Positions 12,601 through 20,700 of a DNA stretch of 64,000 bases are shown one piece after another (within the stretch, counting starts at the first letter, position 1; the number at the start of each line of letters is the position of its first letter). A program made the translations under genes and the position numbers. The stretch spans positions 62,001 through 126,000 of the forward strand of contig JAVYIG010001841.1 in the NCBI GenBank assembly GCA_035222895.1. The letters are read 5' to 3'. The notes beneath the pieces were generated by a model. It saw nothing but the letters and a program-made list of their open reading frames with translations. It searched no databases and was not told the origin of the DNA. This stretch comes from Strongylocentrotus droebachiensis (taxonomy: Eukaryota > Echinodermata > Echinoidea > Camarodonta > Strongylocentrotidae).

Positions 12601-15547
12601 TAAGATCGCGCCAGCTCGCCACAATTCTTGGCTCCAACTCGGCTAAGTGGGAGCCCTGCTTAAGCCACAGACGACAATAAAAACAATGATATGGGTTTGT
12701 TATTGCCTGTCACATGAGTATAACAGCTCTCTCAAAATGCGAAATCTAAAGGAATAAAAATCGCAAGCTGTCGACCTAAAAACGCATTTTCGACTTTTGA
12801 AAGTTAGGTTTTAATTTGCTTGTGTGCAATACTAAAAAGGGATTTATTTGTTATTCCTTTTTATATTTTATTCTACCTTCATTCAGATGTCCATTGAATC
12901 ATATAACGTTGACTTTTCTTCGGATAGGTCTTCAATATCTCAAAGTCAAATGGCATATCGATAGACATGTTCCATCGCTAAGCAAAAATATGACGTATTG
13001 GACGAAATACGTTAGTATATCCATGGAAATACTAAGCAGGTCCTAAGATGGCGACAACTTGACATAAATAATGGTCAAATCAATCAACTTTTGATGCATT
13101 AAGGTTATACAACGTTACAATTCACCTTCAATTGTGTGTGTGTGTATTGGGTTTTTACAGACGTGTATCAATCAGATATGATTATTTACGTCTGAGGACC
13201 GACCTTTAAACGTCACCATCTGAAAGACGTGACTCGGTTTCGAACCTACGTCCTCGCCTGAATCAGTTTGTAACTTCCACTGTTAGCTGGATTACAGGCG
13301 CACGCCACAACGCCTAGTTGATCGGGAGTGTCGTAGTCGTGGTTTAAGGCGCTTGACTGGAGATGCGAAGGTCGAGGGTTCAAATCCCGAAAAACGGCAC
13401 TAATATCCTTTGGCTAGATATTAATCTACCCTTGCTATTCTCCACCCAGGTGTTAAAATGGGTACCCGGTAGGATGCGACCGTCATTGTTGGTCAAACAG
13501 TTTTTGAGCGTAAAGTAACGCCTGGCTTGAATGCTCCCCTGGGAGTGGAGATTGTGCACACAGTGCACAAAGTTTTAAGCGCTTTGTAAAAGCTGAATAT
13601 TATTTTAATTCTTATCTTGAAAAAAGTAATACTGTGTTTGTGCGTTGGTGTGTGGAGGTGGCGAGGGAAGAGAGGTGGGCATTTGAACGAGCAAGATATC
13701 TGTTTGCAATGACGTGAAATGAAACGTGGCTAAAGATGGTACTTTTTAAAATTGTATAAGAACATAATAAGTGTACCCCCTGCCCACAAACACACACACA
13801 CACACACACACAGCCTCAATACTTAGGCAAATAACGTCAAAAATGATACATGAGGGTGTTTGTTTATATTCTTATTTTCATTTGTTGTCAAGGCTAATTT
13901 AAAATATTTGTATTAAAAAAAAACAGAATGTTACCTGTTGCAGAAAGCAATCATCTTCACGATGAGGAAATTGGTTGTCCAAGGGTAAGTCTGCTGAAAG
14001 AAAAAGCAACGATGAAACGTTGAAACAATTAATTATACGTATGCCTACACACAATTAAATTAATCAGCGTAGCTACAATATTCATTTCGTGCATAAACAT
14101 TTTCCTTGCATCTTATTTTTTTCTCTCCCTCTCTCTCTCTCTCTCTCTCTCCCTCCCCCTCTCTCTCTCTCTCTCTCCCTCTATCTTTTTCTATATCTCT
14201 CTCTCTCTCTATATATATATACCGAGCGTCCCCCAAAAAACTATACACTTTTGAAATGGCTGCCGAATAAAGAATATGTGATTCTGGGGGAAAAGTGTAT
14301 GCATGGAAAGCTCATAGACTCAACTTTCATATGACACCAACATGTCCGAAAATAATTCATGCTTGGGTGAGCACTGCTCACTTTTGTAAAGGGTATGAAA
14401 ATTAGCCTTCCAATTTGTGAGAGGTAAATCCTTTGGAGCTTACAAAATTAAGGGTGATATGAACATTCATGATTTGCTGAGTGAATTTCATGGTTTATTA
14501 AACCAAACTGTTATGCATGAGTGAACAGGAATTGCATTTTTTATTGTAGCATTGTAACTTTCCCTCCGGGTAGACTCAGTGGTGTGTTCATGGGAATCAA
14601 GATGGGTGTTGGTACATGTGGTAATTTCCATGTTATAAACTGTTATTTTTTTTTTACATCTGTGACTTTGAATAAAAACCTTCACTCCACATTTCAATTA
14701 TTGTAATATAAGTTGAACATCTCATTGATTTACTTAATACCCAGGTATTCAAATACGGTTTGTTGAAAAAATGAATGTCCAAGATGTCGGCTACTTATTC
14801 TTCAGGTAAATGGTAACTGAAATGTTGGGGGAAGGTTTTTATTCAAAGTCACAGATGTAAAAAAATAACGCTTTGTAACATAGAAATTACGACATGTTTA
14901 TGAGCTTTCCATACATATACAACTGTCCCCCAGAATCATTTTTTTTTCGGCAGCCATTTCAAAAGTGTATAGTGTTTAAGAGGACGCACGGTATATAAAC
15001 CGTGTGAGTCAAAACAGTTTACACCTAAAAAAATATTATATTATGAAAAGAGTTTTATCCCAAATCATTTGGTATAATTTTTGTGTGCCATGTGTTCACG
15101 CTTTGATGAACAGGATACATTGTTTGCGAGAGTACAAAAATCGACTTACGCCAAAGTGTGTATCAAATGATATGCTTTTTGCAGAAGCAAAGTCACACAC
15201 ACACACACGCGCGCACAATTATATTTTTTAATATTTGATATGATTGGCATGATTAATGTCGTTAGGGATTTTATTTGGATCTGCAAAGACCGAATCAATA
15301 CCCAAATCCAAATTGTTTATTCAAACATCACATAAGTAACTTTGACGCCAGTCGATTTTTGCATTCTCGCGAACAAATGCCTCCTATTCATCCACGCGGG
15401 AATACATACCACACAAAAATGATACCAAATGATTTGGGATAAAACTCTATTTCATGAGAGGAATAATAATTTACTGTTCATAGATGATTTTAAAAATAAT
15501 AAGCAATTTTCAAGGAGTAAACTTGTTTGTTTACTCACTCTGTATAC

Positions 15548-15594
<47 letters not shown>

Positions 15595-16263
15595 TATCGA
15601 TCTACTTTCCTCTTTTGTTATTTTCACTGTATCATCTTATTTATTTTGTATATGATGCATAAATACTTCATGTTTGCGAGTGCATTAATGAATATGCACT
15701 GCTCATTGTTCGTTTTATGAATAGCCGAGTGCAGTGAGTGCATGTCATTATAATGCAAGCTTAATTATTTTAAAGGACGGGTCTACATTATAAGTATAAA
15801 GTCGAAAAAAACTGACTAAAAACCCGATAAAATGCCAAGAGTCACACAATCATGGAGGCCGCCATTTGCTTTATTAAGTTACGTCACATCACATTAGAGG
15901 AGGAATTAAACTTCGCCATGAATAAAAAGACTTTATCAGGACTTAAATCATTATTCCAGTAAAGGATGGCAAAATCCGGGTTTCATAATGAACCTCCTTA
16001 CAAGAAGAAATTACGTATCGTGGTTTTGTTAATATATATATATATAAAAAACAATACATAACAAATACAATCACGCCATGAACAAACTCACTTTGTAAAG
16101 GCAGTATGCACGCAGACTTCCTTAGCTTCCTCAGCGTCCTAAAACGGGCATTACCTCTGACACATACTCTTTCACAAATTGTTTTTCTATTTAAAATAAT
16201 CAGAAAACCTTATATTCTCACCTTTATAGTACTTGTCCATCCTTGTTTACCGTGAGCAGACAT
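391..16263 (-). CDS. Type II membrane kringle protein, copy A (six exons, complete)
   Basis: Exons in transcript order, as plus coordinates: 16222-16263, 13935-13990, 4635-4750, 3379-3642, 2233-2316, 391-647. All junctions are GT-AG and the phases agree (0, 2, 1, 1, 1), giving 819 nt and 272 residues. Residues 1-47 are polar and carry no signal peptide. Residues 49-70 (VSILKLVAVIAVVVIGVLTV core) are one hydrophobic segment, so I infer a signal anchor with a cytoplasmic N-terminus. Residues 76-158 are a complete kringle with six cysteines (C76, C98, C126, C137, C149, C158) and the family marks YRG, CQAW, PHGH, CRNPD, WCY and RWEYC. Residues 161-187 form a Thr-rich stalk, probably O-glycosylated. 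The last 85 residues match nothing I recognise. Kringles bind proteins or lysine-type ligands, but the ligand here is unknown. An alternative is a secreted protein starting at M48 with the hydrophobic stretch as signal peptide. Joining exons 1-2 to the rest rests on phase and on conservation in copy B; the last four exons are surer. Confidence 0.72.
2233..2316 (-). CDS. Thr-rich stalk exon, copy A
   Basis: An 84-base phase 1-1 exon with acceptor TTTTCAACAG and donor GCTG|GTAAAC. Of about 27 residues, 11 are Thr and several are Ser or Pro (TTPIPTTLTKPTTAIQ...). It looks like an O-glycosylated stalk between the kringle and the C-terminal region. Copy B has Glu for Lys170. Confidence 0.7.
2560..3003. 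mobile_element. MITE with TA target duplication (Tc1/mariner-like)
   Basis: Ends CACTCTAAATTACAGGGATT and its inverted complement form a TIR of about 24 bp, flanked by TA at 2558-2559 and 3004-3005. Copy B has the uninterrupted site (AAACGTTAGGATTGCC), which proves a 444 bp insertion. The interior is AT-rich with many GGATTAA/TTAATCC motifs and no ORF, so it is non-autonomous. Confidence 0.9.
3379..3642 (-). CDS. Kringle domain exon, copy A
   Basis: A 264-base phase 1-1 exon holding one whole kringle. The acceptor is TTTTCTCCAG|GC and the donor CCAAG|GTAGTA. All six cysteines and the CRNPD, WCYT and RWEYC signatures are present. Phase 1-1 single-domain exons are typical of shuffled extracellular modules. 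It differs from copy B at Y96N, H104Q and R111G (A to B), plus silent changes. Confidence 0.93.
4635..4750 (-). CDS. Kringle gene copy A, signal-anchor exon
   Basis: The acceptor is CTCATGTAG|G and the donor TATCAG|GTAAGA. The exon encodes a Gly-rich cytoplasmic stretch (RICGIASGGGKTPSSM) and then about 22 hydrophobic residues rich in Val, Ile, Leu and Ala. The first base completes the AG| left by exon 2, giving Arg33. It ends in phase 1, as the kringle exon requires. Confidence 0.7.
5335..6155. other. Block present in copy A only
   Basis: Copy B runs directly from GGGGCCA to AAACACG where copy A has about 820 extra bases. I see no clear terminal repeats, so this may be an insertion in A or a deletion in B. 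No ORF of note. Confidence 0.5.
7006..7104 (+). mobile_element. CR1/L2-like LINE remnant, copy A
   Basis: Encodes VQNSAARI-like reverse-transcriptase C-terminal sequence, as in the better preserved copy B version at 27521-27679. An internal segment is lost. Confidence 0.6.
7105..7362. repeat. CTAGGACAACTACCCCC minisatellite, copy A
   Basis: Tandem units of about 17-20 bp, first as GGACAACTACCCCC and then inverted as GGGGGTAGTTGTCC, so the tract can fold back on itself. The homologous tract in copy B (27688-28645) is about four times longer. Confidence 0.9.
7780..9240. repeat. GCGCGAAGCGCGG satellite array 1
   Basis: About ten units spaced 75-110 bp. Each has a C-run, the palindrome CGCGAAGCGCG, GAAGCTTTGACGTTTCATT, AAATTATTAGAGAAAGAAGA and CTCTTAATCCTTGTCTGAAT. 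One unit at about 7790-7900 is inverted relative to the rest. The array lies wholly inside the TTAA element. Short ORFs through it are read-through of repeats. Confidence 0.9.
9240..11930. other. AT-rich interior of the TTAA element
   Basis: Holds a poly-C tract (9540-9590) and short ORFs on both strands, the longest about 92 codons at 9818-10096 minus. None resembles a transposase or a host gene. I see no further structure. Confidence 0.4.
12380..12660. mobile_element. 281 bp foldback MITE with TAA duplication
   Basis: Termini AGCAGGGCTCCCACTTAGCC and its inverted complement, extended by long imperfect inverted arms, are flanked by TAA at 12377-12379 and 12661-12663. Copy B has one TAA at that place (near 29692). 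A 3 bp TAA/TTA duplication suggests PIF/Harbinger. The centre repeats the palindrome TTGATATCAAGAA. Confidence 0.85.
13200..13318 (-). ncRNA. 7SL-RNA-like sequence (SRP RNA 5' domain relative), copy A
   Basis: Read on the minus strand, GTGGCGTGCGCCTGTAATCC is followed by AGCTA, then CAGGCGAGGACG and GGTTCGAAACC. This order matches the Alu domain of SRP 7SL RNA and its internal Pol III A and B boxes. It lies head to head with the tRNA-like SINE that starts at 13322. It is probably a 7SL pseudogene or 7SL-derived SINE rather than a working SRP RNA. An identical relative lies in copy B. Confidence 0.5.
13322..13610 (+). mobile_element. tRNA-derived SINE, copy A
   Basis: A tRNA-like head (box A GTGGTTTAAGGCG region, box B GGTTCAAATCC) is followed by the family body CTTTGGC..GATATTAATC, CTCCACCCAGGTGT and GGGTACCCGGTAGGAT. 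It has an A/T-rich tail. The same family recurs through this window. Confidence 0.85.
13935..13990 (-). CDS. Kringle gene copy A, exon 2
   Basis: A 56-base exon with a good polypyrimidine tract, a CAG acceptor and a CAACAG|GTAAC donor. It reads TYPWTTNFLIVKMIAFCN and ends in phase 2. Copy B keeps the exon (31700-31755) with one silent TTC/TTT change while the surrounding intron differs by insertions. The acceptor is placed at CAG|ACT because copy B lacks the alternative upstream AG. Confidence 0.6.
14118..14220. repeat. CT microsatellite
   Basis: Interrupted (CT)n. The homologous tract in copy B is at about 31891-31988. ORFs here are artefacts. Confidence 0.95.
14239..14973. mobile_element. 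735 bp foldback element (copy A only)
   Basis: Ends ACTATACACTTTTGAAATGG and its complement. Further inverted matches continue inwards (CTGGGGGA, GAGCTTTCCATACAT, TACATCTGTGACTTTGAATA), so most of the element folds back on itself. It is absent from copy B. The target duplication is not clear. Confidence 0.8.
15004..15535. mobile_element. GTGTGAGTCAAAA foldback element, degraded
   Basis: Related to the intact 664 bp element at 37150-37813: same outer motif GTGTGAGTCAAAA, TTTACACCT and an inner ATCATTTGG match. The right end is diverged. Confidence 0.7.
16222..16263 (-). CDS. Kringle gene copy A, first coding exon
   Basis: ATG followed by 13 codons (MSAHGKQGWTSTIK) and a strong donor, AAG|GTGAGA, phase 0. 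The same exon occurs in copy B at 36316-36357 with TI changed to IM. No in-frame stop is obvious just upstream, so the start codon rests on being the first ATG before the splice site. A TATA-like motif lies about 255 bases upstream. Confidence 0.6.
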
Positions 16264-16518
16264 GATGTCAGTCGATCGCTGAATCCCCCAATTATAAAGC
16301 CTAATTGTGTTGGCAAACCAATCCATATACACGGGACATGAGCCTTCCGATACGAGCCTGTCAGTGTCTTTAATGAATCACTGGTGAGACAAAATTGTAT
16401 TTTATACCAAAGGCGTAGCCCGGTCGGATGAAAATGCAGAAAATGAAGCCATGGATTCTGATAAACAGTAGAGGGCGTACTTCCGATGGCATCTCAGGTA
16501 GGAGCGAAGTGCATCCAT

Positions 16519-16526
16519 TTTTTATA
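16519..16526 (-). promoter_or_regulatory. TATA-like box of kringle gene copy A
   Basis: Minus-strand TATAAAAA about 255 bases upstream of the exon 1 ATG. The same context (GTGGG, then a TATA motif, then ATGGATGCACTTCGC) is kept in copy B, where the motif reads TATAAAG. Confidence 0.35.
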
Positions 16527-16599
16527 AAACCCACTAGGCTGCTCATACTAATTGAATGTGCATAGCATTGAGCCCTTATATGTGATCCTAGTTTGTCTG

Positions 16600-18470
16600 C
16601 ACATATAGTCTCACTGTTATTGAGTTTTGCATGAACTTGTTTATATGGCAAATTGAAAATAGAAATGTACGTGTATACTCATCGAAATCTGCATATTTTT
16701 TTTCTCGTATACTGTGACAGTACATATTTAGCTTTAATTTCTGTGTGAATGATAAGTTTAAAATACAAATAATGCTATGGTGTTTTAACCTGAGCCAGTC
16801 TCCACTCTATATTACCTATAATGTACCCCCTCTTCCTCTACTCTACTCTCTCTCTCTCTCTCTCTCCCTTCTGCTTCTTCTTCACTTTCTTTTCTTTACA
16901 AACTGATATAGGAATAAAATTCACTTTGAATTTGATAATATTACATGAATTTGATAGTATTACTTTAATATTTTCCACATAGATATTATCTAAGATGTAG
17001 TTTTATATATTCATGTTATATACACAATCATTTATAGTACACATGTAATAGGCACATTCAATCAAGGTAGATCATCATTTTACAGACTCTTTTTGCAAGT
17101 TGACTATAGTGTATTCTGCCATATTTAGAGAACAATCCCTTCTTTTATTTTTGAATTCAACCATTTACAGATATTTGGTCAATAAAGAAACTTGACATGT
17201 CTTAACGGAAGTTCAAATGCTGGGATGTTCAATTCCAGACTTCCACCGAAAATCTAACTTCAGCTTCAAAGTGTCTTGTCTTTTCTTTAGAATAGTTAAT
17301 TCATGACATCTTATTCTCTTTGTTCAAAATTAAAACATCTGATACATAGAGATCTACCTGTATGTGAAATCTGTGATTAGATGACACCATCTTGGACTGA
17401 CGATGCATAAGTTCATTTATTTTGTAACACAGCATTAACAATAAAATGTAGCTCACTTAATCATCGTAGCAACAAACAGTTAAGATATTTGGTATAGTAC
17501 TATTATGCCTTAGCCCAAATTAACTTGCGGCACCTTTAAAGGGGGGACTAAATTACACATTCATGTTGACTTGTGTTGGTCTGAAATAGTGTATACATTA
17601 CATATCATTTGACTTTTATGATGTACATTGATGTCATATATATCATTTTCTTTCTATTATTGTTGTTCCTCCTGCTAAGCTCCACCCCTAAAAGAAACCT
17701 CCGAAAGCAAAAGAAATTATATATCTATATATTATACATCGTCTGACTCTGAATAAATTTATTCCGTCCTCTCTCGGAAGAGGTGGCGCTACACCTCTTA
17801 CATCTTCCACCTTTTTTAAAACCATGTTAACAAAGTTGAATGAATTGACTTTTGCACATACAATCATTTTCAACTCTTCAGTTTCCATGAAACCTACCAT
17901 ATTACCCTTTAATATGTTTGGATGAAATTCTTGAAATGTCAAAATAAAAAGATTCAGTTGTTTTAGGCACGCAGCATTTTTATTTAAACTTGTGTTTAAC
18001 TAAAAATGAGAACTCCAAAAGAAAAAAACATTACACTTTGGCTCCAAAATGATGAACTGTTCAATTACCAAGTCCACATAACTAACAAGAAACGTATTTC
18101 TGAGTTATGAAATTAAACCAAACCTATACTAGTCATCTGAATATTGTAGTAAAGCATTACATCATATTAAAGTCATTGTCTCAAACTCTCTTAAACCATT
18201 TTGATAATTCTTTTCTTTTCTCCTCTCTTGTCTTGTTTAATTTTTTCAAACAAAGAATAAGTAATACCAATGATTGAATTTAGCCCTACTTATTGAGCTT
18301 ATGAAATGCAAACAGTTGTAAAATATTGATGAATTCACATCATATCAAATGCGTGCATGGAAATTACAATAAACTATTATACTGTTACAGTACTTCCAAC
18401 ATAACCAAAATGAATATCATATTTTCAGCATAGTGAAATTGTATTAATCAAGTGCTGAATTTTTTGTACA
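16600..18470. other. Spacer with no gene seen
   Basis: Unique AT-rich DNA right of copy A, with a (CT)n tract at 16842-16867. Short ORFs have no recognisable domain, compositional bias or supporting splice context. Confidence 0.4.
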
Positions 18471-18629
18471 CAACGGTTTGGGCGGCATGCACTCTTATCT
18501 TGACATCATGATGCTCGCTCTCCTCACAAGTACATTAATATTCATGTAAAAAAAGGGTCCCCCTCCCTACGTCCCGTACAAAAAAAAAGAACTTAACCTG
18601 CCTCTTCCCCTGATTAATTATTTTCCTCG

Positions 18630-18722
18630 AACTTCCACCACGGTAGCGATCTTAACAGAGACAAGTAAATCATGTCTCTGTCTCCTCGCATGTGCCACCA
18701 TGAAAACAAGAGTTCGAGCGGC
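18630..18722 (-). pseudogene. Decayed EGF exon copy
   Basis: Reads CRSNSCFHGGTCEETET, then stop, FTCLC, stop, DRYRG. It is clearly homologous to the EGF exon upstream but has two stops and no sixth cysteine. Confidence 0.75.
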
Positions 18723-18837
18723 ATGCAATCTTATCTTCCCATGCTCACTCTCCTCAAAAATACATGCTTCTTCGTGTGAGACAAGGGTTTGCCTCCCCTT
18801 TCCGTTTAAAAATCCTTTACATGCCTCCACTCCTGTC

Positions 18838-18950
18838 TCAGTTACTTCCACCACACCTTTCACCACGGTAGTGATCTAAGCAGAGACAAGTAAATCCTGT
18901 GTCCGTCTCCTTGCAAGTGCCTCCATGAAGACAAGGGTTTGAGCGGCAGG
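18838..18950 (-). CDS. Orphan EGF-like exon, possibly an alternative last exon
   Basis: The acceptor CTGTCAACAG|CC has a good pyrimidine tract. Reading in phase 1 gives an EGF module: ACRSNPCLHGGTCKE.. then C-L-C and RGERC, with cysteine spacing 4-5-8-1-8, followed by GGSN and a TGA stop. EGF modules mediate extracellular protein contacts. It lies 1.5 kb downstream of the copy B kringle gene on the same strand. The Thr-rich exon of that gene ends in phase 1, so splicing to this exon would be in frame. No other exon of a separate gene is visible near it. That it belongs to the kringle gene is inference. Confidence 0.6.
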
Positions 18951-19629
18951 CTGTTGACAGAAATAACACAGGGGAAAAACATGGATAAGAAAAGTGAATA
19001 CCACTAGGTCTAAATACATACATACACGACTGTGATATCGTAACGGGGGACAAGAGGGTTTGTGTCCCATCCAATGACTAAGAAATATAAAGAATTAAGA
19101 AAAGAGAGAAAAGAGAGAAAGGGAAAGGGGGTGACACGAAATGAAACAAATACGCCTAGTACACTAGATTCCATTATACAGTAGACTTGTGAAAACTTAT
19201 TTCATTTTTCAAGTTAGACCGATGACCCCCCCCCCCCCCCCCCCCCCTCCGTCACCCCAACCAACAAAAGTGACGGAGGTGTGCCCTAAGTTCAATTCAA
19301 ATTGACAAATGACGAACCACATATGGGTTTCAGACACAGCTTATTCAGAGTGTCTGTAATGAGTCGCGTGTCATTTATTGATCATGTTTGTTGTCTTTTA
19401 CGAGTCAAATGAAAAGATTAAAATGGAATATAAAAATTAGTATCATTTTTATAAAAGCAATGGGTTAAACTTATGCGGCTGCCATGTGATGATATTTTGT
19501 AGTCAAAATGTGTTTACATTATTGCATTTGAGGTTAACAATTTATGACATTTGTGTTTATTTTACACTTGCGGGTGAATTATTCACAAATGTGGTAACTT
19601 AAAAAAAAAAATGGTTGATATTTAGACTT

Positions 19630-19950
19630 GGGGGCTCTAGAACCACCTCCACAAAAAGGGGACTTTCGTTTAGAACAGAGCCTGAGTGGAGTACCTACAG
19701 AGAGGCACAGGGGGCACGTGCCCATTTAGTAAAAAGGCAGAAGAGAAAAGAAGAGGGAGAAAGAAGGTGAAAAGAAAACAAGAGAAAGGAGAGCTAGGGA
19801 AACGAGCAAAAGAGTCGATATAACAACCCATCGGACGCCCATCAGTACGATTAATGACCTCACATAACTCGTGCACCACCCCCCCCCCCTCCCCCCCCCC
19901 CCCCCACTCTATGATGCCGATGCACCCTTCAATATCTCGACCCATGCTAC
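19630..19950. repeat. Poly-C/GA-rich dispersed repeat
   Basis: Contains GGGGGCACGTGCCC, a purine-rich stretch and long C-runs. It resembles the repeats at 39790-40075 and 50570-50720, in differing orientation. ORFs here are artefacts of the runs. Confidence 0.6.
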
Positions 19951-20296
19951 GCCACTGGATGCCTAATTAGGCAAAGGACAGAGATCGTATTTTACCTCAT
20001 CAACGAATTTTTGTAATATAATTATACCAATAATGGATTTGCATGCACTGTAACACACAACGGAACGCTTCTGTTCCCGTTCATTAAACAGCAGCTCTGA
20101 GAGATTATGTTGTACTCAATTGACACGTTAATCAGGTGAAAGGGGCAATTCCGTGTTATTGCGCCTAGTTTAATAAATACACTTCCAGCCATATATAATC
20201 GCATGCTTGTATTAAGGATCAATTCACCTTGTCACCTAATTAGATCATCCATTTTTGTTGTTAGGCCGAACAACCGTCTATACGTTGCCATAAAAG

Positions 20297-20497
20297 TATA
20301 ATATACATTTCTTCACTTTGTTCTGGTTCTGCATGGATTGATTAAATAGTACAATTTTTCATGTATTCGTGCCGCCTCATTTAAATGCTACCTGGTTCGT
20401 ATAAGTATAAAAGTATAATATACATTTCTTCACTTTGTTCTGGTTCTGCATGGATTGATTAAATAGTACAATTTTTCATGTATTCGTGCCGCCTCAT
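20297..20497. repeat. Tandem duplication of the copy B gene's 3' end
   Basis: A unit of about 115 bp containing TTCACTTTGTTCTGGTTCTG, the stop region and GTGCCGCCTCAT occurs twice in B and once in A. Confidence 0.85.
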
Positions 20498-20700
20498 GTA
20501 AATGCTACCTGGTTCGGTGCAATAGTAATGCCGGACATCATCAGAAATCGGAAGGTCTGTTGGGAGTTTGGATATTAGCCAGTCTAGATCGGGTTGCGCG
20601 GGTTTCAGGATCAATTGTACAGTCTCACCGCTCTCCAGAGTGATCAAAGGACATGACATCATGGTCATATGAGGACAGACGTCATGTACGTCATGTAATG
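20459..20700 (-). CDS. Terminal exon of kringle gene, copy B
   Basis: Ends RRHEYMKNCTI and TAA. It is 15 bases shorter than copy A, in frame. The last codons and 3' flank are repeated just downstream (20297-20381 against 20411-20497), so a second, unused copy of the C-terminus lies beyond the stop. Confidence 0.65.

Larger units (their letters stand above)
217..16560. repeat. Segmental duplication, copy A
   Basis: Matches 20166-36695 in direct orientation, interrupted by insertions specific to one copy. The low-coordinate part (about 600-2550) is nearly identical to copy B, with single-base changes and small indels. Around exon 1 (16.2-16.5 kb) differences are much denser. Copy A alone carries 2560-3003, a block at about 5335-6155, 7455-11933, 12380-12660 and 14239-14973. 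Confidence 0.95.
18475..18955 (-). repeat. Local tandem repeats around the EGF exon
   Basis: The EGF exon and its 3' flank are repeated about 225 bp downstream, then more weakly a third time near 18475-18640. The second unit (about 18630-18720) aligns codon by codon to the EGF but carries in-frame TGA and TAA codons and lacks the last cysteine. It is a decayed exon copy. Confidence 0.8.

Noticed and set aside
13935..13990. Similarity of TYPWTTNFL to Mpv17-like proteins (YPW.TN.L)
   Set aside because: Only about nine residues match, and the following GD..QQ region is absent. The phase joins this exon to the kringle gene instead.
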